DNA from: Rhodoplanes sp. Z2-YC6860
Lineage (GTDB): Bacteria; Pseudomonadota; Alphaproteobacteria; Rhizobiales; Xanthobacteraceae
Direction of reading: 5' to 3'
Assembly: GCF_001579845.1 (NCBI RefSeq)
Contig: NZ_CP007440.1
Location: 3,866,029 to 3,930,028 of the forward strand
Length of the DNA stretch: 64,000 bases
Shown: positions 25,422 through 34,847 of the stretch, in pieces
How positions within the stretch are numbered: position 1 is the first letter of the stretch
How the letters are laid out: each line of letters begins with the position of its first letter
Made by a program: the position numbers and the translations under genes
The notes under the pieces: model-generated
The model's input: the letters and a program-made list of their open reading frames with translations, nothing else
Database searches by the model: none
What the model was told of the DNA's origin: nothing

Positions 25422-25612
25422 CTTTCCAGGTCCTCGCGTCGGATGTAACGCAAGTGGCGTCGCCCGGCACTATAGGACCAGAGAACGAACGGAGGATGAA
25501 GGGGGTTTGCAGCGTGTCGCCGCTGCATCCAGGGCAGAGGTTGCTTTTTACCGATGCACGGATGGTCCGGGGGGAAATGGGCACAGCCCGGCCGCCGTTT
25601 TCGACCCCTCGA

Positions 25613-25777
25613 TCAGGTCTTGTCGGTGTTCAGCCGGGTTTTCACCTCGGCTCTGAGTTTCTGACCCTGATGGTGCACCTCTTGGTAAAGCTGCGCACCG
25701 TTACGGCCGTCAAAAACGACTTCGTCGACAGCCCAGGCCACCACAACAATCAGAAGAAACAGCGCAAGCGCTCGCAT
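25613..25777 (-). CDS. Small single-helix membrane protein
   Basis: A 54-residue protein with one N-terminal hydrophobic helix (RALALFLLIVVVAWAV) and a charged tail (QGQKLRAEVKTRLN) that could form a short coiled coil. I choose the ATG at 25777, preceded by AGGTGG, over the upstream start at 25813. I do not recognise a function. It may be anchored with its tail in the periplasm or cytoplasm. Confidence 0.58.
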   Translation of the reverse strand: MRALALFLLIVVVAWAVDEVVFDGRNGAQLYQEVHHQGQKLRAEVKTRLNTDKT

Positions 25778-25987
25778 GATGTCCACCTGAATGGCTTGCC
25801 AGATGATCGGCACAGTAACGCGCGAATGGCTGCGAGGGTTCCCGCGGTGCAGGCTTGTCGGCCATTGGCCCTGCCGGTGCGAAGAACGGCGCCGGGATAC
25901 GCATCAGGGCCAAGGATTTGTGCGGAACTCACCGAGTGTTAACCGGCGAAAGTCATCGTCGACAGAACCGATTCGTGGAGTTGCTTT

Positions 25988-26206
25988 GTGAGTGCCGAGA
26001 TCATCCGCCTCGACGACTTTCGTCTTCAGCCCGCCAACGACGACATCGATTGCGACATGGTCACGGCCATCGACGTGGCGATCCGGGACCTGCGCGAGAT
26101 CCTTCAGTTTTGGGGCAGCGAAGGCGCACGCGCGCGGACGCAAGAGTGCGAGCGCATGTTGACGCGGGTGTTCAACAACGGCGTGACGTCACCGCCGGCG
26201 TCCTGA
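25988..26206 (+). CDS. Hypothetical protein, 72 residues
   Basis: A small acidic protein starting with GTG at 25988. SAEIIRLDDFRLQPANDD at the start is a motif often seen in short Rhizobiales hypotheticals. An amphipathic helix (AIDVAIRDLREILQFW) follows. No membrane segment or cysteine cluster is present. The function is unknown. Confidence 0.55.
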   Translation: MSAEIIRLDDFRLQPANDDIDCDMVTAIDVAIRDLREILQFWGSEGARARTQECERMLTRVFNNGVTSPPAS

Positions 26207-26271
26207 TCGCGCGTCACGCACGCAGCAGAACCTGCGCGGCCCGCGTAGGTTGGACGCGCCGAGATCGCCGG

Positions 26272-27279
26272 TCACGGCGAATGGTTCGTGTCCCAGCGCG
26301 CCTCGGTCATGCCGGGCGCGAAGATTTCCTCGACCGTACCGTGCCGCGGCGCGAGGCCCTGCTCGAAGGACCAGCGCAGCATCGCCTCGAGCTCCTTGCG
26401 GTTGGAGCTGGCGCCGTAGGGCCACATGTTCGGGCCCATGACGTCGTAAGCGCGCCGGAGATCGTCCGAGAGCCATGGCAGCATGGAATAGAACATGCCG
26501 GTCGACTTGATCTCCTCGGCGGCAAGATTGCGCGCCGTGAGGCACGCCTTGAAGATGTTGCCGGCGAGCCACGGGTGCTGCTCGGCGAGCGTCTTGCGCA
26601 CCGCCATCAAGTGCATGATCGGGAACATGCCGGTCTTGCGGAAATAGGCCTCCTCGGCGGCGCGATAGTCCGGAAACAGGCGGTCCACGTTGGGGGCCTT
26701 CTCGGCGTAGCAGCGCGGCTGCACCGCCGTGATGAGCGCGTCGATCTCACCGTCCGCGAGCATTCCGGACAGCGTCTTGTCCGGCGGAATGGTTTGAAGC
26801 TCGATCTCCTTGGGGAGCGTGATCGGCGTGCGCTCGCCGCGGCCGGGCTTCTGCAGGCCGCCATTGCGCCAGCGGATCTCCGAGGTCTTCACACCGTACT
26901 CGTCCGACAGGATGCCTCGGATCCAGAGCGCCGCGGTCATCTGATATTCCGGCACGCCGACGATCTTGCCACGCAGGTCGGCGGGCTCGCGGATGCCGCG
27001 GTCGGTGCGGATGTAGATGTCGCCATGCCGGAACACGCGCGACACGAAGGCCGGGATCGCCACGTATTTCGTATCGCCGCGCAGCGCGGTGAGGATGTGC
27101 GAGCTCGCCGAGAGCTCGGTGACGTCGAAATCCTGCGTGCCGTAGACCCGCGGGAACAGCTCCTCCGGACGCAGCGGGAAGAAATTGCAGTCGCAGCCTT
27201 CGACCGGCACACGGCCGCTGATGATCGGGTTCAAGCGGTCGTATGGACAGCACGCGAAGCTGATTTGCAGTTTGGACAC
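26272..27279 (-). CDS. 4,5-dihydroxyphthalate decarboxylase-like protein
   Basis: A 335-residue protein of the family that includes 4,5-dihydroxyphthalate decarboxylase, which has a periplasmic-binding-protein-like fold. YDRLNPIISGRV, DVTELSASSHILTAL, FVSRVFRHGDIYI and VGVPEYQMTAALWIRGILSDE are typical segments. There is no signal peptide, so it is cytoplasmic. It may decarboxylate a dihydroxylated aromatic acid. It diverges from a luciferase-type monooxygenase at 27417, and the two may share control. Related proteins are often annotated as ABC solute receptors, an alternative. Confidence 0.83.
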   Translation of the reverse strand: MSKLQISFACCPYDRLNPIISGRVPVEGCDCNFFPLRPEELFPRVYGTQDFDVTELSASSHILTALRGDTKYVAIPAFVSRVFRHGDIYIRTDRGIREPADLRGKIVGVPEYQMTAALWIRGILSDEYGVKTSEIRWRNGGLQKPGRGERTPITLPKEIELQTIPPDKTLSGMLADGEIDALITAVQPRCYAEKAPNVDRLFPDYRAAEEAYFRKTGMFPIMHLMAVRKTLAEQHPWLAGNIFKACLTARNLAAEEIKSTGMFYSMLPWLSDDLRRAYDVMGPNMWPYGASSNRKELEAMLRWSFEQGLAPRHGTVEEIFAPGMTEARWDTNHSP

Positions 27280-27416
27280 CAGCCATCTCCGGAGGGTATG
27301 GACCGCCGGCTGGCGGTCTTCATTTTATTGTGCCAGTTTTTTTAGACTGCGCCATGCCGGATCGCGCATGCGCGAGCCGCCATTCCATTCACGCCGATCC
27401 TACGAGCGTCCATCGC

Positions 27417-28742
27417 ATGTCTCAGTCGCCCACCATGCATCTCGCCGCCGACCTGTCGTTCCTCCATACAGACTATCTGTGGCGGCTGCCCGGGTCATGG
27501 GTGGGGTACGATTACTACAGCACATCGGAATTTTACGAAGAGATCGCCCGCATCGCGCAGCGTGGCTGCATGGACATGCTGTTCTTCGGCGACACCGGCG
27601 GAACGCCGGAGGATTTCGGCGGCAGCCACGAGGCGCCGGTGCGCTATGGCGCCAAATGGCCGCGCCATGACATGGCGCCCATGATTCCGCTGATGGCGAA
27701 GGCGGCGCCGAACGTGGGGTTCGCCATCACGATGTCGACCACCTACCACCATCCGTTTTATGTCGCGCGTTTCTTCAATGCGCTCGACCACGTCACGCGC
27801 GGCCGGATCGCCTGGAACGTCGTGACGTCCGCCTATAAGAACGAGGCCGCGAACTACGGCTTCGACGAGATGATGGACCACGACACCCGTTATCTGCGGG
27901 CCGAGGAATTCGTCGAGGTGGCATTCAAGCTCTGGAACAGCGTGGAGCCAGGCGCGTTCATCGGCGATCGCGAGACGGGCATCTTCGCCGACCCCTCGAA
28001 GGTGCATCGCATCGATCACCGCGGGACATACTTCAACGTGCGCGGACCGCTGCCGGCGCTGCCGTCGCCGCAGCACCGGCCGGTGATCATCCAGGCCGGC
28101 TTGTCGGGCCCGGGCATGGATCTCGCTGCGCGTTACTCCGACTTGCAGTTCAGCACCAGGCGCACGGTGCCCAGCATGCAGCAGCATCGCGGAGCGCTCG
28201 ACCAGAAGCTCCAGGCGTTCGGCCGCGATCCGCGCGACGTCGGCATCCTCTGGTCGATCCGGATCCAGGTCGCGGACTCCGACGCGGACGCGCAGGAGAA
28301 GGAGCGGCGTTATCTCGAAGCGATTCCGCCACAGGCCGGGCTGGTCGAACTGTCGGCGCAATACAACGTCGATTTCTCCAAGGCGCGGCCGGGCATGAAA
28401 CTCGCCGATTTCGCCGACGAGGTGCGCAATCAGAAGGGCAACTACGGCAGCTTCGATGAACTGCTCAAGACCACCGATCCATCGCAGACCGTGGACGAGT
28501 TCGGGCGGCGGTTTCTGGTGGATCGCATCCTGGTTGCGGCCGGCACCCCGAAGAAGATCGCCGACAAGCTGGAGGAGATGCACGCCGCAAGCGGCTCGAA
28601 CGGCGGCTTCATCCTGGGGCGCGGCTATTCCGCGATGGACAACATCCGCGAGTTCGTCGAGCACGTCGTTCCCGAACTGCAGCGGCGCGGCCTCGCGAAG
28701 AAGGCCTATACCGGACAAACGCTGCGCGAGAACCTGAATTAG
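27417..28742 (+). CDS. LLM-class flavin-dependent monooxygenase (NtaA/SnaA/DszA type)
   Basis: A 441-residue bacterial-luciferase-like TIM-barrel enzyme. WRLPGSWVGYDYY, FGDTGGTPEDFGGS, FAITMSTTYHHPFYVARFF, LDHVTRGRIAWNVVTSAYK and QAGLSGPGMDLAARYSD are the family landmarks. Such enzymes use FMNH2 and O2 to oxidise sulfur, nitrogen or carbon substrates such as nitrilotriacetate, dibenzothiophene or sulfonates. A separate flavin reductase is needed and is not adjacent. The start could be ATG 27417 or 27435; I take 27417. It is divergent from the decarboxylase-like gene. Confidence 0.88.
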   Translation: MSQSPTMHLAADLSFLHTDYLWRLPGSWVGYDYYSTSEFYEEIARIAQRGCMDMLFFGDTGGTPEDFGGSHEAPVRYGAKWPRHDMAPMIPLMAKAAPNVGFAITMSTTYHHPFYVARFFNALDHVTRGRIAWNVVTSAYKNEAANYGFDEMMDHDTRYLRAEEFVEVAFKLWNSVEPGAFIGDRETGIFADPSKVHRIDHRGTYFNVRGPLPALPSPQHRPVIIQAGLSGPGMDLAARYSDLQFSTRRTVPSMQQHRGALDQKLQAFGRDPRDVGILWSIRIQVADSDADAQEKERRYLEAIPPQAGLVELSAQYNVDFSKARPGMKLADFADEVRNQKGNYGSFDELLKTTDPSQTVDEFGRRFLVDRILVAAGTPKKIADKLEEMHAASGSNGGFILGRGYSAMDNIREFVEHVVPELQRRGLAKKAYTGQTLRENLN

Positions 28743-28752
28743 CGCGCTACCG

Positions 28753-29721
28753 TCACTGCGAGCGCGCAAGATCGTCCAGGATCGGTCCCCAGGTCTGCTG
28801 CTCCTGTTGGATGAAGGTCTGCGTGTCGGCCGGCGACAGCGGGTGGGTGTAGCTGCCGAGCGCGGCGAGCTTGGTGCGCACGTCCGGACTGGTAAGGACC
28901 TTGCGCAAGTCGGCATTGACCTTCTGCACGATTGCGTCCGGCGTGCCGAGCGGCGCCACCAAAGCAAGCCAGCCGGCGCTGCGGAATTTCGGGACGGTTT
29001 CAGCCGCAGCGGCGAGATCGGGAAACTCCGCGAGACGGCTTTCCGAGCCGACCGCGATGCCGCGAAGGCGCCCGCCTTGCATGGCGCCGATCAGAGCTGT
29101 GCCACCTTCGATCAGCATGCTGACGCGTCCGGTGGAAAGGTCGCCCATGGCCGCCGCCGGGCCGCCGGAGTAGGGGACCATCAAAAGCTTGATGCCGGCA
29201 CGGCGTTCAAGCAATTCGCCGGTCAGATGGCTTTGGCGGCCGCGTCCGGCCACCGCGTAGGAGATTTCGCCGGGCTTCTCTTTCGCGAGCGCAATGAGGT
29301 CGGCGAGCGAATGGATGCCGGTCTCCGGCGAGACCGTGATGAACATCGGCTGCTCGCTCACGAAACTGACGGGAACGAAATCCCGCGGCACCTGCGCCGG
29401 AATGTTCGGTGCCGCGCCCTTCATAGTCACGAACGTCGAGGAGACGGCCATGAAGAACGTATAGCCGTCCGGCGTCGCGCCGGACGCCGCGCGCGCAGCG
29501 AGCGACCCGCCGGCACCCGGCTGGTTCATCACCACGATCTGCTGCGACCATTGCTGACCGAGCGCCTCGGCGACCACGCGAAGGATGACGTCCGGCGCGC
29601 TGCCCGGAGCGGAGTCGGAGATGATCTTGACCGGCCCCGAGGGGTAGTTCTGGGCGGACGCGGGCAATGCGGTCGGCAAGACGAGACTGCCGATCACGGC
29701 TGCGATTGCGACGAGTTTCAC
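28753..29721 (-). CDS. Bug/TctC-family solute receptor 3
   Basis: A 322-residue orphan tripartite tricarboxylate-type receptor. I start it at the GTG at 29721, 7 bases after AGGAG, giving a clean signal peptide (KLVAIAAVIGSLVLPTALPA then SAQ). An ATG at 29742 in frame is less well placed. Mature motifs include VKIISDSAPGSAPDVILRVV, MNQPGAGGSLAARAA, TPDGYTFF and VPYSGGPAAAMGDL. It converges on the luciferase-type enzyme and diverges from a class II aldolase at 29931, a receptor/aldolase pairing seen again at 42594-44414. Confidence 0.92.
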   Translation of the reverse strand: MKLVAIAAVIGSLVLPTALPASAQNYPSGPVKIISDSAPGSAPDVILRVVAEALGQQWSQQIVVMNQPGAGGSLAARAASGATPDGYTFFMAVSSTFVTMKGAAPNIPAQVPRDFVPVSFVSEQPMFITVSPETGIHSLADLIALAKEKPGEISYAVAGRGRQSHLTGELLERRAGIKLLMVPYSGGPAAAMGDLSTGRVSMLIEGGTALIGAMQGGRLRGIAVGSESRLAEFPDLAAAAETVPKFRSAGWLALVAPLGTPDAIVQKVNADLRKVLTSPDVRTKLAALGSYTHPLSPADTQTFIQQEQQTWGPILDDLARSQ

Positions 29722-29930
29722 AAGCCATCTCCTGGGGTGCATCGAGAGTCGGAAAAACAAGCAGGGATCATGCCATGCTTCCCGGACGTCGCCCACGAGA
29801 GGAACGCGAATAAGCTCCATGAAGGGGCGACACAAAAGGTATGCACCCGGCCGACGGGATTTGGCGTCGACTTCGTGGCATGATGCGCAATCATAAGACT
29901 GCGAAATTGAAATAACACCGAGGAAACGTC

Positions 29931-30707
29931 ATGACCCCGCCGGCCACGCCATTGCGGCAAGACCTTCAAGGAACCCGGTTTTCCGAGGCCGAATGGGCGG
30001 CTCGTATCGATCTGGCGGCGGCTTATCGAGCGGCCGCGGTCTACGGCTGGAGCAACCTGATCTACAATCACATCGCGCTGCGGGTGCCGGGCGAAGCCGA
30101 GCACTTCCTGTTCAAGCCGCATGAGCTGATGTTCGAGGAGGTGACGGCGTCCTGCTTGCTCAAGGTCGATCTGAAGGGCAACTCGGTCGACGGTACAGGC
30201 CGCAAGCCGCATCCTGGCTTCACCATCCATGCATCGGTTCTGCAGGCCCGCCCGGATGTCCAATGCGTGGTGCACGTTCATCCCGAGGAAGGGATCGCGA
30301 TGTCGGCGCATGGCGAGGGCCTCAAGCCGATCTCGCAGGACTCGATGCATTTCTACAATCGCGTCGGCTACAACGACTACGACGGTCAGGCTAGCCCGAC
30401 CGATCAGCGCAAGAAGATGGTCGCCGACCTGGGCCAGCATTGGGCCCTGATCCTGCGCAATCACGGGCTCCTGACCTGCGCGAACAGTGCTGCGCTTGCG
30501 ATCATGCTGATGAAGTATCTGGTGATGTCCTGCCGCACGCAGCTCGTGCTGGAAGCGTCCGGCGCACCGATCATCATCCCGCCGGCTGCGGTCTGCGAAG
30601 CGGCGGCGAAGCGTTGGGAAGTGCAATACGCCAAGGCGCATCCGACAGCGGAGTGGGACTCGGTGCTGCGCATGCTGGACAGGATCAATCCGGGCTATCG
30701 CGACTGA
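29931..30707 (+). CDS. Class II aldolase/adducin-family protein 2
   Basis: A 258-residue class II aldolase-fold protein with zinc ligands in VVHVHPEEG and LRNHGLLTC. YGWSNLIYNHIALRVPGE and FLFKPHELMFEEVTASCLLK are typical of the family branch found beside organic-acid transport genes. It starts at ATG 29931 after GAGGAAACGTC. It is followed after 80 bases by Bug receptor 4, so it is likely part of a small uptake and catabolism unit. The substrate is unknown, and a decarboxylase role is as likely as an aldol cleavage. Confidence 0.87.
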   Translation: MTPPATPLRQDLQGTRFSEAEWAARIDLAAAYRAAAVYGWSNLIYNHIALRVPGEAEHFLFKPHELMFEEVTASCLLKVDLKGNSVDGTGRKPHPGFTIHASVLQARPDVQCVVHVHPEEGIAMSAHGEGLKPISQDSMHFYNRVGYNDYDGQASPTDQRKKMVADLGQHWALILRNHGLLTCANSAALAIMLMKYLVMSCRTQLVLEASGAPIIIPPAAVCEAAAKRWEVQYAKAHPTAEWDSVLRMLDRINPGYRD

Positions 30708-30787
30708 GCGGACCCGCCGCATCGCACTCGGCGACACCATCAAGAACGAGAACAGCGGCGCGATCGGTGCTCGCTGAGGTGAGGAAT

Positions 30788-31807
30788 ATGCGTTCATCTT
30801 CGACCATGCAGGCCGCTGCGATTTCGGCTTTCGTTCTTCTGGCTCCGGCGGCTTTGGCGCAGCCCGCGCCGGATTTCTACAAAGGCAAGGTCGTCGCCAT
30901 CGTGATGGGGACCGGTCCCGGCGGTTCGTACGACCTCTATGGCCGGATCATCGCAGCCCATCTCGGGCGGATGATCCCCGGCAATCCCAAGGTCATCGTC
31001 GAGCAGATGCCGGGCGCCGGCGGGATCATCGCCGGCAATTACATCTTCAACACGGGTCCGCAGGACGGCACCAAGATCCTGATGTCGCATCCGTTGCCGC
31101 TGATCGAGAAGCTCGAGCCCAATGGCGTGCGATACGAATCCGCGAAGTTCCAGTGGCTCGGCACCTACGATTCCATCAACCAGGTGATGGCGCTGTGGCA
31201 CACCGCGCCTGCGCTGAGTCTTGCCGATCCGAAGGCCAAGGACCTGGTGCTCGGCTCGTTCAACAAGACGCATCTGAGCTATCAGTGGGCGATGATGGCG
31301 AAGAACGTGCTCGGTGCGAGCTACAAGGTCATCACCGGCTATCCGAGCGGCAACCACCTCGACCTCGCGATGGAGCGTGGCGAGATCAGCGGCTGGGTGG
31401 TGGCGTGGGAAAATCTGACCGGCACCAAGCCCGATTGGCTTGCCCAGAAGAAGGTGGTCCTGCCCATGCAGTTCGCCCCGGCACGGATGAGCGATCTGCC
31501 GGATGTGCCGACGCTGGGCGAGCTTGCGCCGGCGGACAAGAAAGACATCGTCGATTTCGTCGTCAGCGGCACGCCGTTCTCGCGGGCACTCGCGGTCGGC
31601 CCGCAGGTGCCGGCAGACCGCGTGGCGGTCCTGCGCCGTGCGTTCGACGATCTCATGCGCGACGAGGCATTTCTCGCCGACGCCGCCAAGCTCAAGCTCG
31701 GAATCGAGCCCCGCAATGCCGAGCAGGTCCAGGCGATGGTCAGCAAGATCGTCAGCGCGACGCCGGAACTGGTCACGCGCGTCAGGCAGGCGATCGGGCA
31801 GGAATAG
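30788..31807 (+). CDS. Divergent Bug-like solute receptor 4
   Basis: A 339-residue exported protein with signal peptide MQAAAISAFVLLAPAALA. DFYKGKVVAIVMGTGPGGSY, YGRIIAAHLGRMIPGNPKV and EQMPGAGGIIAGNYIFN, with GPQDGTKI in place of the usual PADGYTL, mark the long, divergent Bug branch common in Bradyrhizobium. Its ligand is unknown. The ATG at 30788 follows GAGGAAT-like spacing (GAGGA at 30781). It probably forms an operon with class II aldolase 2. Confidence 0.86.
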   Translation: MRSSSTMQAAAISAFVLLAPAALAQPAPDFYKGKVVAIVMGTGPGGSYDLYGRIIAAHLGRMIPGNPKVIVEQMPGAGGIIAGNYIFNTGPQDGTKILMSHPLPLIEKLEPNGVRYESAKFQWLGTYDSINQVMALWHTAPALSLADPKAKDLVLGSFNKTHLSYQWAMMAKNVLGASYKVITGYPSGNHLDLAMERGEISGWVVAWENLTGTKPDWLAQKKVVLPMQFAPARMSDLPDVPTLGELAPADKKDIVDFVVSGTPFSRALAVGPQVPADRVAVLRRAFDDLMRDEAFLADAAKLKLGIEPRNAEQVQAMVSKIVSATPELVTRVRQAIGQE

Positions 31808-31820
31808 GAATACGTTTAGT

Positions 31821-32666
31821 TCACAAATGCTCGCCAAGGAATCGCAAGATCTTCGGCGCAACGAGTGAACAATAGCTGCCGTGCTCCTCGATTGGATCGG
31901 TGATCCAGAAATGCCCGGCACCCGGCACGGCGATCGCTCGTGCATAGAAGTTGGCGTTCTTTAACGCGGAAAGAAATGCCGCGCCTTGTGTGGAGGCGTC
32001 GACGATGTCGTCGTGGGTGCCGTCGATGAGCAAGAATCGCGTTTCATTGCGGTCCATCGTGGCGTAGCTGATCGGCGATGCGTCGAAATACACGCGCCTG
32101 TTTTGTCGAGGCGGGACGCCGAGGAACTTCTCGGTGAACTGGTCTGCGGAGCGAGTCGTCTGGTCGTGCGTCCACTGCGCCAGCAGATCATAAACGCCGT
32201 AAAAGCCGATGACGGCCTTGACCTGGGCGGACGCTCCGTTGTGCGGATCGGCGGGATACCGATCGCGAAACATCGGCTCATTCCGCGCCAAGGCGACCAT
32301 CGAGCTGAGATGGGCGCCCGCGGAATCGCCCATCATGGCGATACGGCCGGGATCGATGCCGAATTTTGCGGCATTGGATCGGACGTACTGAACGCCGGAC
32401 CGCACGTCGCAAACGGCTTCCGGAAATGTTTTGGCGGTCGGCTTCGACAATCGGTAGCTGACCGCAAAAAGGGCATAGCCGCGTTGCGCCAGGTATGGTC
32501 CCCATAACTGATATCGCGAGCGGGCTCCGGTTTGCCATGCGCCGCCATGCGCTGCGACGATCACCGGCGCCGGTTCAGCCATCTTGGGACGATACAGATC
32601 GCCATGAAGCGCGATGCCGTCGTGCTCGGCGAATACGATGTCTTTGTGCGTTTCTACGTCGGGCAT
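31821..32666 (-). CDS. Alpha/beta hydrolase (HSL-type esterase)
   Basis: A 281-residue hormone-sensitive-lipase-like hydrolase. HGGAWQTGARS is the oxyanion-hole motif, GDSAGAHLSS holds the nucleophile Ser, and DGTHDDIV with GAGHFWITD supply Asp and His of the triad. There is no signal peptide, so it is cytoplasmic. It should cleave small esters or carbamates. It converges on Bug receptor 4 and diverges from Bug receptor 5. The start ATG at 32666 is the first in frame. Confidence 0.9.
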   Translation of the reverse strand: MPDVETHKDIVFAEHDGIALHGDLYRPKMAEPAPVIVAAHGGAWQTGARSRYQLWGPYLAQRGYALFAVSYRLSKPTAKTFPEAVCDVRSGVQYVRSNAAKFGIDPGRIAMMGDSAGAHLSSMVALARNEPMFRDRYPADPHNGASAQVKAVIGFYGVYDLLAQWTHDQTTRSADQFTEKFLGVPPRQNRRVYFDASPISYATMDRNETRFLLIDGTHDDIVDASTQGAAFLSALKNANFYARAIAVPGAGHFWITDPIEEHGSYCSLVAPKILRFLGEHL

Positions 32667-32673
32667 TGCGAAC

Positions 32674-32697
32674 CTATGTTTTCATCTATGTTTTCAT
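32674..32697. repeat. 12-bp tandem duplication in divergent promoter region
   Basis: CTATGTTTTCAT occurs twice back to back (32674-32685 and 32686-32697), starting 7 bases upstream of the esterase start codon. It may be a duplicated operator half or promoter element. Confidence 0.85.
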
Positions 32698-32786
32698 GGA
32701 GCGCGCCACGCCCATCTTCTGGCTTATGTTGTGCGCACTCAAGTCACATGACATTGTCGACGAGCCGGCCATGGAAAGGCAGTTCG

Positions 32787-33758
32787 ATGCGTATCGCTCA
32801 TCTGGCTCTCGCCATAGGCTTGGCCCTTGCCCAACAGACGCCAGCGCGTGCGCAGGAGGATTGGCCGGCGCGGCCGATACGCATCGTTGTGCCCGGAGGG
32901 CCCGGTGGCGGCTTTGACACCAGCGCTCGTATCATCGCGGACAAACTCGGGCCGGCCTTGAAGGGGACGGTCATCGTTGAAAATAGGCCGGGGGCTGGAA
33001 CGCTGATCGGGACGGACGCGGTCCTCAAGTCACCGGCAGATGGCTACACGTTGTTGCTGGGCGGTTTATCGAATATTGCGTTGAATGTCGGGCTGTATCC
33101 CAATCTCTCGTACGATCCTCTCAAGGATTTTGTATCCGCCGGGCTTGCCGTCAGTTGGTCCTTCACTCTGGTGTCGCGCAACGATCTGCCGCAGAAAACG
33201 CTTTCTGAAACCATCGCTTTTGCACGGTCAAACCCGGACAAGATCACCTACGGTTCAACCGGAAACGGTACGGGCCAGCACATCGCGATGGCGGTGACGG
33301 CCAACCTCGCCAACGTGAAGATGCAGCACGTGCCATATCGCAGTGCGGCCGCGGCCTATCAGGACATCCTGGGCGGGCGGGTCGACCTCATGTTCGACAA
33401 CACGTCGACGGCCATGGCCTTGGTCAAAAGCGGCAAGGTTCATCCGCTCGCAGTCTCGTCTCTTGCGCGGCAGCCGGTTCACCCCGATGTCCCGACTGTC
33501 GCCGAGACAGGCGTGGCCCAACTCGACATGGAGACTTGGTTCGGCATTTTCGTTCGCGCCGAGACCCCGCCGGCGATCGTCGCGAAACTCCGTGCTGCCA
33601 TGAAAATTGTGACGGATGACCCTGCGGTTGTCGCGACGTTTGATCAGACCGGAGGTCGGACGCTGCATCTGACTTCCGCGGAGACCGAAACGTTGGTTCG
33701 CAACGATATCCAGCGCTGGAAGAAGCTTCTGAACGACGCGGGAATCAGGGGCGAGTAG
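32787..33758 (+). CDS. Bug/TctC-family solute receptor 5
   Basis: A 323-residue receptor. The signal peptide ends QQTPARAQEDW. WPARPIRIVVPGGPGGGFDT, ENRPGAGTLIGTDAV, PADGYTLLLG and VPYRSAAAAYQDILGG are classical Bug motifs. I choose the ATG at 32787 after GAAAGG (32774-32779); the frame is open upstream without support. Base composition is slightly lower in GC than its neighbours. No membrane subunits are near. Confidence 0.92.
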   Translation: MRIAHLALAIGLALAQQTPARAQEDWPARPIRIVVPGGPGGGFDTSARIIADKLGPALKGTVIVENRPGAGTLIGTDAVLKSPADGYTLLLGGLSNIALNVGLYPNLSYDPLKDFVSAGLAVSWSFTLVSRNDLPQKTLSETIAFARSNPDKITYGSTGNGTGQHIAMAVTANLANVKMQHVPYRSAAAAYQDILGGRVDLMFDNTSTAMALVKSGKVHPLAVSSLARQPVHPDVPTVAETGVAQLDMETWFGIFVRAETPPAIVAKLRAAMKIVTDDPAVVATFDQTGGRTLHLTSAETETLVRNDIQRWKKLLNDAGIRGE

Positions 33759-33893
33759 GCGGCCTCGCTTGTCGCATTGGCCTGGGCGCGTACTTCAGCC
33801 GTTGTCCACCGGAGGTATTGGGCGTTGGCTTGTTGGTCGAAATTGTCGGCGCTACGATCATCGCGTTGTGTGGTGTTTAGTAAGGGGTGTGCG

Positions 33894-34325
33894 ATGAATG
33901 CGCGTGCTGGTGATCTGAGGGTGATCGAAGAAGACGCGGTTGAGGAAGTCGGGCAAAGGATTCTCGGATTAATTCAGCGGACCGCCGCAATCGCGGAGCA
34001 AAACACGCGCAATGCTCGTGACGCTGCGGATGGACTTGCTTTCCAACTCAAGGCGGCCGAGGAGAGGATCAGGGATTTGGAGACGCGCGCCAGGGATTTG
34101 GAGGGCGCTCTGAGGTTCCAATACGCTCGTGCCGATCGCGCCGAAGAATGGTTGAAGCGGATATCCAGCGAAATCGCGCAACACTTGCCCTCCAATCAGC
34201 ACACAGCAGCGCCTCCCGAGACGGCGGCGCCATCGGCGGTACGACCGCACCCGCCGACAGCTCCCGTTGCGGCACCTCATCCTGACATCGAGCTTTATGT
34301 GAAGGGCCGTCGCAAGGTCAGCTGA
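33894..34325 (+). CDS. Coiled-coil hypothetical protein
   Basis: A 143-residue soluble protein. Residues 10-100 are helical and heptad-like (AEQNTRNARDAADGLAFQLK, AEERIRDLETRARDLEG), predicting a coiled coil. A Pro/Ala-rich stretch and a short basic end follow. There is no signal peptide or membrane segment. The ATG at 33894 is the best start. A rho-independent terminator follows at 34367-34398. The function is unknown; it may be a structural or scaffold protein. Confidence 0.6.
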   Translation: MNARAGDLRVIEEDAVEEVGQRILGLIQRTAAIAEQNTRNARDAADGLAFQLKAAEERIRDLETRARDLEGALRFQYARADRAEEWLKRISSEIAQHLPSNQHTAAPPETAAPSAVRPHPPTAPVAAPHPDIELYVKGRRKVS

Positions 34326-34366
34326 TCCACGATGCGGGGTTAGTCCCTAAGGTTCCGGACGGCGCC

Positions 34367-34398
34367 CGGTCGGTCGATAAGATCGCCCGGGTTTTTTT
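34367..34398 (+). terminator. Rho-independent terminator
   Basis: The inner stem CGAT/ATCG (34375-34378, 34382-34385) is extended by further G-C pairs with one mismatch, and seven T residues follow at 34392-34398. It lies about 40 bases after the coiled-coil gene. Confidence 0.7.
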
Positions 34399-34508
34399 GT
34401 CGCGTGGACCAGCTGGGACCAGGCGGGAGCCGCTGAAAATAACGAGAACAAACGAGACAAGCGCAACGTGGAATTGCCGCGCTGTTTTCTCGTAAGTCGT
34501 TGAACGGT

Positions 34509-34585
<77 letters not shown>

Positions 34586-34847
34586 TAACCACGCCGGCGG
34601 CCACTGCTGCTTGATTTACCCGGCCGGGGCCGCCACGCCTAGGGCGCTTGTGCATCGCCGCAGGGCTTAAGTCCAGCCGCAGCCACCCAGTCTAATTCAC
34701 AATTCCTATCAAACAGATGAACCTTTCCGGTTGCGGCTGCGACAAAGCTTCGCCGGCGCCCGGCCACGACCTCGACACGATTCGGGCTTGTGATTTGATG
34801 GTCATCCCGCGGAAATTTGACCAGCCGCGGGGGAGGAGGATTCCGCC

